Below are positions 42,540 through 50,546 of a stretch of 64,000 bases of DNA, one piece after another (the first letter of the stretch is position 1; the number at the start of each line of letters is the position of its first letter). Source of the stretch: Panacagrimonas sp041603235. GTDB taxonomy: Bacteria; Pseudomonadota; Gammaproteobacteria; Nevskiales; Nevskiaceae. The translations under genes and the position numbers were made by a program. The stretch spans positions 62,001 to 126,000 of the forward strand of contig JBFIES010000003.1 in the NCBI GenBank assembly GCA_041603235.1. The letters run 5' to 3'. The notes under the pieces are model-generated. The model worked only from the letters and a program-made list of their open reading frames with translations, was not told the origin of the DNA and ran no database searches.

Positions 42540-44303
42540 ATGAAATCAATTGAAACACCGGTTCTCATCTGCGGTGGTGGCGGCTCTGGCCTGAGCCTGT
42601 CCATCTTTCTGTCTTCGCTCGGCGTGAAGTCTTACCTCGTAGAGCGCCATGGCACCACCTCGCACATTCCCAAGGCGCATTACCTGAACCAGCGCACGAT
42701 GGAAATCCTTCGCGAGCATGGTATTGCGGACACGATCTATGCCAAAGGTACCCCGTTTGAACACATGGGCTGCGTCTCGTGGATGACCTCGCTGGGTGGC
42801 GACGGGCCGGTAGACGGCAAGACCCTCTACAAGATGGATGCATTCGGCGGCGGCTCCCTTGCAGAGACTTATGAGGCCGACAGTCCTTCACGATCCGGCA
42901 ATCTGCCTCTGATTCGGCTGGAACCCGTGCTGCGCGAGTTTGCTGAAAAAAGTGATCTGGCCTCCGTCAACTTCGGCCACGAGTTGACCGACTGGACGCA
43001 GGACGACAGCGGGGTCACCTCTGTGATCCGCAACGTCGAAACCGGTGAAGAATATGAGGTGCGTTCGCAGTATCTGATCGGCGCCGACCGCAATCGAACG
43101 GTTGGGCCGAAGATGGGTATCGAGCTGGAAGGCCCGACCAATATGGTCGACATGGTGGCCACGCATCTGTCTGCAGATTTTTCAAAGTACATCACTGACG
43201 ACGATCCGCTGATCCGCTGGTTCAGCAATCCCGCCAGCGGTGCCTGGAGCAGCGGCGCAATGGTGGCCATGGGGCCTGAGAAGTTTGACCGCTACTCAGA
43301 AGAATGGGTGTTTCACTTTGCTTTCCAGCCGGGTGATCCGACATTCAATGAAAATGACATCGCACCGCGTATCAAGGAATTGCTAAAGACGCCCGACGTG
43401 GACATCAAAGTGCACAAGGTGAGTCACTGGATCGTGGAATGTGTTTTGGCCAATCACTACGGCAAGGAGCGCGCGCTGGTGATTGGAGATGCCGCCCATC
43501 GCCATCCGCCAACAACCGGGCTGGGGCTCAATTCCGGCATCCAGGACGCCCATAACATCGCGTGGAAGCTGGCCGCCGTCATCAAGGGGCAGGCGCACCA
43601 CAAGTTGATGTCTACTTATGAGGCCGAGCGTCGTCCTGTTGCCGCACGCAACACGCAGTGGGCGCTGCTGACCTTCATGAACCATTTTGTCATCGAGCCG
43701 GGTTTCGGCATGGTTCCGGGCGCGCCGCCAGAAGCGAACATTGGCGCATTCATGAATCTGCTATCCGACAGCTGGCAGGGAGAATTTGCACGGCAACGCA
43801 TGCACGAAGTGCTGAACACGCAGCGTACCGAATTCCAGGCCCACGATCTGGAGATCGGATTTCATTACGACAGCGATGCCGTCATTGCTGATGGCAGCGA
43901 GGCGCCGCCGCTGGCCCCGATGGGGGATGTTTATGTGCCCACCACGCGGCCTGGTCACCGATTGCCGCACGTTTGGCTTGATCGAGACGGCAAACGCGTT
44001 TCCAATCACGACATCTGCGGACGCGGTAAATTCGTGGTCCTGACCGGCGCCGCCGGACAGGCGTGGAAAGACGCCGCCAAGGCTGCTGCAGAAAAGCTAA
44101 ACATTCAGATCGACTGTCACTGCATTGGCGCTGACGGTGAATATGCCGACGCCGACCAGCAGTGGCATCGGCTCAGCCAGGTAGAGCCCAACGGCGCGGT
44201 GCTGGTGCGCCCTGATGTGCATGTTGGGTGGCGTTGCGTTTCAGCCCCCGGCAACCCCAGTGAGGCACTGAGTCAGGCGCTCGAAGCCATTCTCTGCCGC
44301 TGA
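42540..44303 (+). CDS. FAD-dependent aromatic-ring monooxygenase
   Basis: This is a 587-residue group-A flavoprotein hydroxylase of the phenol/dichlorophenol hydroxylase type (PheA/TfdB/MhpA-like). Dinucleotide site GGGGSGLSLSIFL (12-24) and the AHYLNQRTMEILREHG block come first. The DG motif is present as YLIGADRNRTVGPKMGI and the GD motif as ALVIGDAAHRHPPTTGLGLN. The C-terminal thioredoxin-like extension (GKFVVLTGAAGQAWKDAA ... AVLVRPDVHVGWR) is complete. It should hydroxylate a phenolic ring with NAD(P)H. Confidence 0.93.
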   Translation: MKSIETPVLICGGGGSGLSLSIFLSSLGVKSYLVERHGTTSHIPKAHYLNQRTMEILREHGIADTIYAKGTPFEHMGCVSWMTSLGGDGPVDGKTLYKMDAFGGGSLAETYEADSPSRSGNLPLIRLEPVLREFAEKSDLASVNFGHELTDWTQDDSGVTSVIRNVETGEEYEVRSQYLIGADRNRTVGPKMGIELEGPTNMVDMVATHLSADFSKYITDDDPLIRWFSNPASGAWSSGAMVAMGPEKFDRYSEEWVFHFAFQPGDPTFNENDIAPRIKELLKTPDVDIKVHKVSHWIVECVLANHYGKERALVIGDAAHRHPPTTGLGLNSGIQDAHNIAWKLAAVIKGQAHHKLMSTYEAERRPVAARNTQWALLTFMNHFVIEPGFGMVPGAPPEANIGAFMNLLSDSWQGEFARQRMHEVLNTQRTEFQAHDLEIGFHYDSDAVIADGSEAPPLAPMGDVYVPTTRPGHRLPHVWLDRDGKRVSNHDICGRGKFVVLTGAAGQAWKDAAKAAAEKLNIQIDCHCIGADGEYADADQQWHRLSQVEPNGAVLVRPDVHVGWRCVSAPGNPSEALSQALEAILCR

Positions 44304-44338
44304 TAAACCCCTACAAACCTGACACGGAGGCTGTGGCG

Positions 44339-45589
44339 ATGAGCTTCGAAGCCCAAAGCGAAAAATGGACAAAGCTGGCCGGACTGCCGAGCGGACCGGT
44401 GCCCGTAGAAAGCTATCGATCACAGGCATTCTTTGAACTCGAGCGGGAACGAGTATTCCGGCGGTCATGGCTGGTGATGGGCAGGATTGAGGAACTCCCT
44501 GAAGCACATAGCTATCTGGTCAAGGACATCGAGATCTGCGACGTGCAGGTCCTGATCAGCCGTGACGGGGAAGGTCGCGTGCAGGCGTTTCACAATGTGT
44601 GCTCGCATCGCAACAATCTGCTGGTCAATGATCGTGAGGGATGCAAACGCCTGCATCAGTGTCCTTATCACGGCTGGACTTACGGCTCTGATGGCAGCCT
44701 GCGCGGCGTACCGGATGAAAAATGCTTTTCCGGTCTGGATCGAACCACTGCGGGGCTGAGCAAGATTGCGACCGAGGTCTGGAACGGCTGGATCTTCATC
44801 AATCTTCAGGACAAGCCAGCCATCACGCTCGAGGAATTTCTCGGCGACTTCGGACCCTTCCTTGCGGATATGGAGTATCCCAATGCGGAGACGCCGATCA
44901 TTGTCGAAGCCGAACTGGACTGTAACTGGAAGGTCGTTGCCGATGCCTTCAGTGAGAGCTACCACATTCCCATCATTCATCCAGAAACTATCGGCTCTAC
45001 GTTCTCATCTGACGAGAACCGTTATGCCCGCTTGCTCGATGCCCGCTTCTTTGGCCCGCATCGGTTTTGCTCCATGTATGGCAATCCCGGCTACGTGCCC
45101 AAGGAGACCCAGAAAATTGAGATGCTCGCCTACAGTCAGATAGCGACCGGCAATACCATCGCTGCGGGGCAATCGCGGGACATGGAGCGCTTCCTGGCCA
45201 ATCCCAACGTGAATCCGACCCGGACGCAGTCCTGGTCGATGGACGTGAACTTCATCTTCCCCCATTTCAATCTTGACACCGGTCCTGGTGGTTTCTGGAC
45301 GCATCATTTCTGGCCGCTCAGCGTGGATAAGACACGCCATGAGGTGCGTTTTTATGTGCCCAAGGCAACCACTGTGCGCGAACGTTTTCAACAGGAGCAT
45401 TACCTGTCGCGGGTGATTGAAGTTGTCACCGAAGACGTGGCCAATACTGCCCGTGTTCAGCGCGGACTGCGCTCAGGCGCAAAGCAGTCAATGGTGCTGC
45501 AAGACAATGAAGCCCTGCTGCGTCATTCGGTTCATCACGTATCGAAGTGGGCGCAGTCGCCTACGGTTGAAGAAGCAATGAAGGCCTGA
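44339..45589 (+). CDS. Rieske aromatic ring-hydroxylating dioxygenase alpha subunit
   Basis: This is a 416-residue alpha subunit. ATG 44339 is chosen with GGAG about 12 bases upstream; a GTG at 44333 is in frame. Rieske ligands are Cys88/His90 (CSHRNNLLV) and Cys108/His111 (CPYHGWTYG). The mononuclear iron block is NWKVVADAFSESYHIPIIH. The second Rieske enzyme of the island, it is of a different subfamily from the VanA-like one. No classical beta subunit, ferredoxin or reductase genes accompany it. The next gene starts three bases later. Confidence 0.92.
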   Translation: MSFEAQSEKWTKLAGLPSGPVPVESYRSQAFFELERERVFRRSWLVMGRIEELPEAHSYLVKDIEICDVQVLISRDGEGRVQAFHNVCSHRNNLLVNDREGCKRLHQCPYHGWTYGSDGSLRGVPDEKCFSGLDRTTAGLSKIATEVWNGWIFINLQDKPAITLEEFLGDFGPFLADMEYPNAETPIIVEAELDCNWKVVADAFSESYHIPIIHPETIGSTFSSDENRYARLLDARFFGPHRFCSMYGNPGYVPKETQKIEMLAYSQIATGNTIAAGQSRDMERFLANPNVNPTRTQSWSMDVNFIFPHFNLDTGPGGFWTHHFWPLSVDKTRHEVRFYVPKATTVRERFQQEHYLSRVIEVVTEDVANTARVQRGLRSGAKQSMVLQDNEALLRHSVHHVSKWAQSPTVEEAMKA

Positions 45590-45591
45590 CC

Positions 45592-45939
45592 ATGACACAA
45601 AGCAATCCGATGTTGCCCGCACCATTCAGCGATCTTGAATCTTTCGCGCAGGACTGGGCCTTGCCCAGTTTCAACCAGCGCTTGCAGAAGCGCGCATCCA
45701 GTGACATGGAATCCCTGCGTGCCTTCTATGACGCTGTTCAACCACGCGCCGATGGCGCCCTGGAATATCTTGAAGATTTTGATCTGGAAGCGTTGCCGCC
45801 TCCGCAATTGAACCTGCTTCGCCTGCTGTATGCGCTGACACAGGTCTGCATGGCTGTGGAGATGCATGGCGTTCCCAAGGTGCCGCACGCCAGCCTGCCC
45901 ATTCCCGTTCGCGTTCTGCGCGAGCCCGCCCCTTACTAA
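45592..45939 (+). CDS. Small protein of unknown function in the catabolic operon
   Basis: This 115-residue protein is mainly helical and acidic in the middle (GALEYLEDFDLEALPPPQ) and ends in a proline-rich tail. No family recognised. It is placed two bases after the Rieske dioxygenase gene and nine bases before the SDR gene, so it is surely part of the operon. It could be a small accessory subunit of the upstream oxygenase. Confidence 0.7.
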   Translation: MTQSNPMLPAPFSDLESFAQDWALPSFNQRLQKRASSDMESLRAFYDAVQPRADGALEYLEDFDLEALPPPQLNLLRLLYALTQVCMAVEMHGVPKVPHASLPIPVRVLREPAPY

Positions 45940-45948
45940 GGTTCAATC

Positions 45949-46767
45949 ATGTCCAACTTCAACAACAAGGTTGCCATCGTCACTGGTGCAGGCTCCGGTA
46001 TCGGCCAGGCTACCGCGCAGTTGTTTGCCCAGCGCGGTGCGTCGGTGCTGGTCACCGATATCAATCCAGATACTGCCAAGGCCACGGCAGAGCAGATTGT
46101 CTCGACTGGTGGCGTGGCCGCCTCCATGTCCTGCGACATCTGCAGCGAGGACGCTATTAGAGAAACAATCGCGCAGGCCATCAAGTTGTTTGGTGGTCTG
46201 GATATCCTGCATAACAACGCCGCCCTGCAGGACCCGGCGGTGCTCGCACAAGATGCCGATATTGCGAGCATGGACCCGGACATCTGGGATCGCGTGATGC
46301 AAACCAATGTCCGCGGCACCATGCTGGGCTGCAAGCACGCACTACCGGCCATGCTTGAGCGCGGTGGCGGTGTGATCGTGAATACATCCTCAACCTACGG
46401 GCTCGCGGCATACATCAGCCTGCCTGCCTACAGTGCCTCAAAGGCTGCCATCAACAGCCTGACCCAGCATGTGGCAACGGCCTATGGCAAGCGTGGCATT
46501 CGCTGCAATGCCGTAGCACCCGCGCTGGTCATGACACCGCTGACGCACAGCTTTATTCCGCAGCCACTGATTGATATCAACATCGATGGCGCGGCAACGC
46601 CGTTTCTTGGCGGTCCGCAAGATGTGGCGCAGGCAGTGGCCTGGCTTGCGTCTGAAGAAGCGCGCTTCATTAATGGACATATTTTGGCAGTAGATGGCGG
46701 AACCCTTGTGACGCAACCCACCGTGCCGGCCTCGCGCAAATTCTTTGCTCAGGCAGGCGCAGAATAA
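45949..46767 (+). CDS. Short-chain dehydrogenase/reductase
   Basis: This is a 272-residue classical SDR. NAD(P) motif TGAGSGIG (12-19), Asp37 after the second strand (suggesting NAD preference), NNA motif (LHNNAAL), catalytic Ser near 147-148, Tyr161 and Lys165 in YSASK. Probably oxidises a cis-dihydrodiol or hydroxyl intermediate from the neighbouring oxygenases, which is inference. Confidence 0.93.
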   Translation: MSNFNNKVAIVTGAGSGIGQATAQLFAQRGASVLVTDINPDTAKATAEQIVSTGGVAASMSCDICSEDAIRETIAQAIKLFGGLDILHNNAALQDPAVLAQDADIASMDPDIWDRVMQTNVRGTMLGCKHALPAMLERGGGVIVNTSSTYGLAAYISLPAYSASKAAINSLTQHVATAYGKRGIRCNAVAPALVMTPLTHSFIPQPLIDINIDGAATPFLGGPQDVAQAVAWLASEEARFINGHILAVDGGTLVTQPTVPASRKFFAQAGAE

Positions 46768-46787
46768 TCAAATCAGGAGAATCAAAC

Positions 46788-47198
46788 ATGACCACCACAC
46801 GTGACGTTGCACAGAAATTCATGGACTGCCTGTGTGCTCAGGCCTTTTCAGATGCTTTTGACCTGCTTTCGGATGATGCTGACTATCAGATCATTGGAAC
46901 GACAGCGGTCTCCGCTCCCATGAAAGGGCGCGATACCGTCAAGGCGACCCTGGTGCCGGCACTGGCGAGCTTTCAGAAGCCGCCGAAGCTGACCTGTCAT
47001 GAAATTATTGTGGACGGTGAACGCGCGGTGGGGCTCGCATCGGGCAGCGGCGTCGGGCCAACCGGGCTGAACTATGAGCAGCCGCATTACGCGATGGTGA
47101 TGCGCGTGCGCGACGGCAAACTGGTCAGCGTGATGGAGTTTGCGGATACTGTTGCAGTAGAAGTCGCCTTGCTTGGGAAGAAGCTGGTCGACGCCTGA
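46788..47198 (+). CDS. NTF2/SnoaL-like protein (second copy)
   Basis: This is a 136-residue SnoaL-like protein: VAQKFMDCLCAQAFSDAFDL, LLSDDADYQI, MKGRDTVKATL, and terminal strands (GERAVGLASGSG, HYAMVMRVRDGKLVSVMEFA). It is diverged from the copy at 37151-37561 and lies in the opposite arm. Could be an isomerase, hydratase or small structural subunit. An AGGAGAA ribosome site precedes the ATG. Confidence 0.8.
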   Translation: MTTTRDVAQKFMDCLCAQAFSDAFDLLSDDADYQIIGTTAVSAPMKGRDTVKATLVPALASFQKPPKLTCHEIIVDGERAVGLASGSGVGPTGLNYEQPHYAMVMRVRDGKLVSVMEFADTVAVEVALLGKKLVDA

Positions 47199-47214
47199 AT
47201 CCATCCAGAGTTCC

Positions 47215-47940
47215 ATGCCTGCAACTGTGAAAACCAGCCTTGTAAAGAAGAACGCCCGCGGTCGGCGTAAGAGTCATGCTGCCCGACTCGAGACTCAAAG
47301 CGAGCTTCCGCCGAGAAATGAAGATGTGCCGGATAAGCGACGAAAGCCACGTGGGGAGGATGTGCGGGATCGCGTCCTGCAGTCCGCCATCGAATGTTTT
47401 GGCGCGTTCGGGTTTGCTGGTACTTCTACCCGTGCCGTTGCAGACCGTGCTGGCTTGAGTCATCCGCTGGTGCTGTATCACTTCAAGTCCAAGGAACAAC
47501 TGTGGCGAAACAGCATGGAAGACCTGTTGGACCGCTACCGAGCAGAACTGGTAGCGAGACGGTCCAAGGTCGATGCTGACGATCCGGTAGCAGGCTTACG
47601 GGCCTTCATCGAAAACTTCGTCGAATTTTCGGCGCGTGTTCCGCAGTTGCACCGCATCATGACCCAGCAAAGTACGCAGGGCAGTGATCGGATTCACTGG
47701 CTGATCGATACCCAGCTGCGTGAGTCGGTGCAGGAAATCTGCAAGCTCATTCGAAAAGGCCAGAAGAACGGCAGTGTCCGCAAAGGCGATCCGGCTCGTT
47801 TGTATTACGCGGTGATCGGTTTGGGGGGGACTCTGTTTTCGGTATCAGCAGAGTTCCAGCTGTTGACTGATCGCGATGTCTTTGCTGACCGCGAAGTGCG
47901 CAAGACCATCGAACAGATTCTTGAGTTTCTGTTTGTTTGA
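47215..47940 (+). CDS. TetR-family transcriptional regulator
   Basis: This 241-residue regulator starts at ATG 47215; the TTG at 47173 overlaps the previous gene and adds nothing family-like. A basic N-terminal extension of about 40 residues precedes the helix-turn-helix domain (VLQSAIECFGAFGFAGTSTR, VADRAGLSHPLVLYHFKSKE). A ligand-binding helical domain follows (LRAFIENFVEFSARVPQLHR). It is the last gene of the rightward arm and the likely controller of the catabolic island. Confidence 0.92.
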   Translation: MPATVKTSLVKKNARGRRKSHAARLETQSELPPRNEDVPDKRRKPRGEDVRDRVLQSAIECFGAFGFAGTSTRAVADRAGLSHPLVLYHFKSKEQLWRNSMEDLLDRYRAELVARRSKVDADDPVAGLRAFIENFVEFSARVPQLHRIMTQQSTQGSDRIHWLIDTQLRESVQEICKLIRKGQKNGSVRKGDPARLYYAVIGLGGTLFSVSAEFQLLTDRDVFADREVRKTIEQILEFLFV

Positions 47941-47954
47941 TGGTGTGGGCCTGA

Positions 47955-48308
47955 CTAGGCGCTCAGTTTGAATCGGCTCGACAGGCTTACCGGCGTGGCA
48001 CCTGATCTTGAGTAGGACGTGTCGGCAGGGTCGCCTAGCAGGCTCAGGTCCCGCCGTGAGCGGATAGCGAGCAGATTCAGCAGGGCACCGTTTCGCTGAT
48101 TTTTCTCCTGGCAGCGATGGGCATGCTGGCGTAGTTCAGCGCTTGGTGCCTGGTGCGCCAGTTGAACCAGCAGGGATTTCTTCTGTGCTGTGAGTTCGAG
48201 CAGGGCTTCCGGCGTCCCAGTGCGCAAAATTTCCAACTCCTCATCGAGCACAGCTTCGAACTGGGCCAGGAGATCTTCGGTTTCCGGAATTTTCCTTGCC
48301 GGCGTCAT
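47955..48308 (-). CDS. flgN: Flagellar chaperone FlgN
   Basis: This is a 117-residue export chaperone for FlgK and FlgL. It is mostly alpha-helical (LLAQFEAVLDEELEILRTG, ALLELTAQKKSLLVQL), and has the family's late NGALLNLLAIRSR segment. Its ATG shares one base with the flgM stop (TAATG), so the two are coupled. Identity rests on the helical pattern and the flgM neighbour. Confidence 0.88.
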   Translation of the reverse strand: MTPARKIPETEDLLAQFEAVLDEELEILRTGTPEALLELTAQKKSLLVQLAHQAPSAELRQHAHRCQEKNQRNGALLNLLAIRSRRDLSLLGDPADTSYSRSGATPVSLSSRFKLSA

Positions 48309-48607
48309 TAGCCAATCAGGTCCTGTTCCATTTGGAGTAAGCGGTCGGAGATGCTGGCGGCGTCAATTTTGTAGCTGCCATTGGCCAGCGCGGCCTTGAT
48401 CGCATTGACTTTTTCGGCGTCAAAGCTCGCTTCGGTGGCAGACGCGGCCGAGAGTTGGTGCAGATGACTCGCACTTTGGGTCAGATTCAGGGAACTGCCG
48501 CCTGAGATGGGCGAGACATTCTCGCTTGAGGCCTGACCGGCACTGCGAGACTGCGTTTGCGCCAGGATACTGGGCAGATTGCTGTTTGAATCAATTCGTT
48601 GGGTCAT
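48308..48607 (-). CDS. flgM: Anti-sigma-28 factor FlgM
   Basis: This is a 99-residue inhibitor of FliA, exported after hook completion. The N-terminal half is disordered and Ser/Gln-rich; the C-terminal half carries the sigma-binding helices (FDAEKVNAIKAALANGSYKI, DAASISDRLLQMEQDL). It is preceded by its own sigma-28-type promoter and followed by flgN. Confidence 0.92.
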   Translation of the reverse strand: MTQRIDSNSNLPSILAQTQSRSAGQASSENVSPISGGSSLNLTQSASHLHQLSAASATEASFDAEKVNAIKAALANGSYKIDAASISDRLLQMEQDLIG

Positions 48608-48640
48608 GGCTCAAGTCCTGCTATCGGGTTGCTGAAGCCT

Positions 48641-48667
48641 TTATCGGCCATGCTCGGAATTTCTTTA
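48641..48667 (-). promoter_or_regulatory. Sigma-28 promoter of flgM
   Basis: On the minus strand TAAAGAAA, an 11-base spacer and a perfect GCCGATAA match the FliA consensus (TAAAGTTT-N11-GCCGATAA). It lies between flgA and flgM, so flgMN can be made independently of flgA. Confidence 0.88.
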
Positions 48668-48677
48668 GTGCGAGGTT

Positions 48678-49322
48678 TCACGGCAGGACCTCCACCGTGT
48701 TGGGGCCTATCATGCGGCCATTCACTTTTCGGCCCGAACTGAGGTTCTCCACGCTGATGGAATCAGGACTTCGGGCGGTGAGAACGCGACCATCCATCCT
48801 GACTTCGATGCCGGAGATACGGCTGATCAGGGTTACGGGAGCGCCCGGGCGCAGCCGCCGGTCGTCGTCAATATCTCCCGGGCCCGGAATGGTTCCTGCA
48901 CCGAGAGAACGTTTCAAGGATTTGCCCTGAAGAGCGGCGGCGTCCGTGAAGAAGCCATAGGCGAGGGTGGCACGCGGGCGCATTTCCGTTTTCAGATCTG
49001 CAGTGGTAATGACATCGCCACGCGCCTTGGGTCTGCTCAGGACCAGTACCCGCACCTGACTCGACAGTCTGACCGGCACATAGAGTTGCCAGCGCTGCTT
49101 GCCTTCGCATCGAACCGTTGCGGTCGCACTTGCATTGCCAGAGAGCTTGGCCGAGGCAGACAGGGGGCGGCTGCAGGCGGGCATGCGGATGTGTTCGTCA
49201 ATGGCAGCCTCGACCTGGGCGCCCGGATGAAGTTGGGTGACCGCTTCTTCAGCGGCATCTCGAATGCTGGTCACGTTCTGCCAGCTGACGGCTGCGGCCA
49301 GCGCAACAACGCCCGGCGTCAT
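48678..49322 (-). CDS. flgA: Flagellar P-ring assembly chaperone FlgA
   Basis: This is a 214-residue protein with the C-terminal SAF domain: VLVLSRPKARGDVITTADL, then GKSLKRSLGAGTIPGPGDI and SGIEVRMDGRVLTA. It assists FlgI ring assembly in the periplasm. From ATG 49322 the signal sequence is unusually short and lacks basic residues (MTPGVVALAAAV). The frame upstream is open to 49400 with a basic stretch but has no usual start codon. The ATG overlaps the stop of a 31-codon upstream frame. Confidence 0.88.
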   Translation of the reverse strand: MTPGVVALAAAVSWQNVTSIRDAAEEAVTQLHPGAQVEAAIDEHIRMPACSRPLSASAKLSGNASATATVRCEGKQRWQLYVPVRLSSQVRVLVLSRPKARGDVITTADLKTEMRPRATLAYGFFTDAAALQGKSLKRSLGAGTIPGPGDIDDDRRLRPGAPVTLISRISGIEVRMDGRVLTARSPDSISVENLSSGRKVNGRMIGPNTVEVLP

Positions 49323-49414
49323 GATGCGAGCCTTGCCTGAGCATCGACGAGCAGCACGATGACAAACACGGCGTTCTTTCCGGTCTCAGTGTTATCTGCT
49401 TTCGCTGTGTTCAT
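49319..49414 (-). CDS. Possible 31-residue leader peptide upstream of flgA
   Basis: A short open frame in the flgA leader encodes 31 residues with a hydrophobic middle (NAVFVIVLLVDAQA). Its TGA overlaps the flgA ATG in ATGA, and GGCGGTGAGC stands directly before its ATG. It may couple translation to flgA. It could instead be chance or mark a sequencing shift in the flgA signal region. Confidence 0.35.
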   Translation of the reverse strand: MNTAKADNTETGKNAVFVIVLLVDAQARLAS

Positions 49415-49478
49415 GCTCACCGCCATCTGGAATCTTTGGTCTGTAGAGGTTTGTCTGACCCTGTATGACTTGAGTTCA

Positions 49479-49495
49479 GGCAAGTCGCGTTCCAG
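49479..49495 (-). promoter_or_regulatory. Sigma-54-type promoter of flgA
   Basis: Minus strand TGGAACG-CGAC-TTGCC keeps the GG and GC dinucleotides 12 bases apart as in TGGCACG-N4-TTGCW. Transcription would start near 49467, about 145 bases before the flgA ATG. Confidence 0.6.
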
Positions 49496-49525
49496 ACCTG
49501 CATCAATCGCGAATTGATTCGAGGC

Positions 49526-49552
49526 TCAAGCTTTATTGCGGACGGCCGATAC
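49526..49552 (+). promoter_or_regulatory. Sigma-28-type promoter of cheV
   Basis: TCAAGCTT, an 11-base spacer and GCCGATAC give 13 of 16 matches to the FliA consensus with exact spacing. The -10 box ends only seven bases before ATG 49560, which would make the message leaderless or nearly so. Confidence 0.65.
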
Positions 49553-49559
49553 CGTGGAC

Positions 49560-50456
49560 ATGAATCAGAGACTCCTGGACAGCATTGATCAACAGACCCG
49601 CCTGGCTGGGCACAATCGGCTGGCGCTGCTGATGTTCCGCATCAACGATGATGCCTTGTTTGGCATCAATGTCTTCAAGGTGCTGGAAGTCATGCGTACG
49701 CCGGCCATCACCTGGATGCCGGGTTCCAGCGCAACGGTGCGTGGTGTGGCAGATGTTCGCGGCAAAGTGATCCCGGTCATGGACCTGGCCACCGTGCTCG
49801 GCACCCCATCGCAGGAGAGTGATCAGTATCTGATCGTCACCGAGTACAACCGTAGCCTGCAGGGCTTTCTGGTGGGCGGGATCGAGCGGATCGTGCACCT
49901 GGACGTGTCTGATGTCCTGCCTCCGGGAGAGGATGCCCCTTATCTGACAGCCATCACCCGGGTCGACAACAAGTGGGTTCAGATTCTCGATGTGGAGCAG
50001 GTGCTGGCTGAAGTGGCCGGCGGCCCGCCGAGCCTGAGTGAACAGTTCAAGCGCGATGCCGGTGCGAGTGCAATACATGCCCTGGTGGTGGATGATTCCC
50101 GCGTTGCCCGTAAACAGGTCAGTTCCGTGCTCGAACAACTTGGGGTTTCGAGCGTGACGCTTCAGGATGGCAAGCAGGCGCTGGACTGGTTGCGGTCGCA
50201 AGCTGATTCGGGCGCGCCGCCGGTCACCCTGGTGATATCGGATATTGAGATGCCGCATATGGATGGATACAGCCTGGTGACGGAAATCCGTCGCGATGCG
50301 CAATTGCGTGATCTGTACCTGATCCTGCATACGTCGCTTTCCGGGCAGTTCAATCACGCCATGGTCGAGAGAGTAGGCGCAGACGACTTTATTGCGAAGT
50401 TTAGTCCCGATGAACTTGCACAGGCTGTGCTTCGGCGGTTGGAAAGCGTGAGCTGA
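49560..50456 (+). CDS. cheV: Chemotaxis coupling protein CheV
   Basis: This is a 298-residue protein. A CheW-like domain (about 15-155: LALLMFRINDDALFGINVFK, VRGVADVRGKVIPVMDL) is followed by a receiver domain (about 178-298) with paired Asp in ALVVDDSRVARK, phospho-acceptor Asp in LVISDIEMPHMDGY and Lys in DDFIAKFSPDEL. It couples receptors to CheA and adapts by phosphorylation. ATG 49560 is preferred over TTG 49536, since that TTG lies inside the promoter. No cheR follows, unlike the common order cheV-cheR-flgB. Confidence 0.93.
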   Translation: MNQRLLDSIDQQTRLAGHNRLALLMFRINDDALFGINVFKVLEVMRTPAITWMPGSSATVRGVADVRGKVIPVMDLATVLGTPSQESDQYLIVTEYNRSLQGFLVGGIERIVHLDVSDVLPPGEDAPYLTAITRVDNKWVQILDVEQVLAEVAGGPPSLSEQFKRDAGASAIHALVVDDSRVARKQVSSVLEQLGVSSVTLQDGKQALDWLRSQADSGAPPVTLVISDIEMPHMDGYSLVTEIRRDAQLRDLYLILHTSLSGQFNHAMVERVGADDFIAKFSPDELAQAVLRRLESVS

Positions 50457-50498
50457 TCAAAGTGCCAGGTCCGTTTTGCGGACATTGGTACAGGTGCT

Positions 50499-50514
50499 GG
50501 TACACGGCTTGCCT
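50499..50514 (+). promoter_or_regulatory. Sigma-54-type promoter of the flgB operon
   Basis: TGGTACACGGCTTGCC matches TGGCACG-N4-TTGCW with the required 12-base GG-GC spacing. It is 33 bp before flgB. Nearly the same sequence stands before fliD. Confidence 0.8.
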
Positions 50515-50546
50515 CGGTGGGATCACATTCCGCCATGAGGTCTGCC

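Noticed and set aside
49536..49559. TTG start for cheV
   Set aside because: It lies inside the sigma-28-type promoter and adds non-family residues; ATG 49560 fits CheV better.
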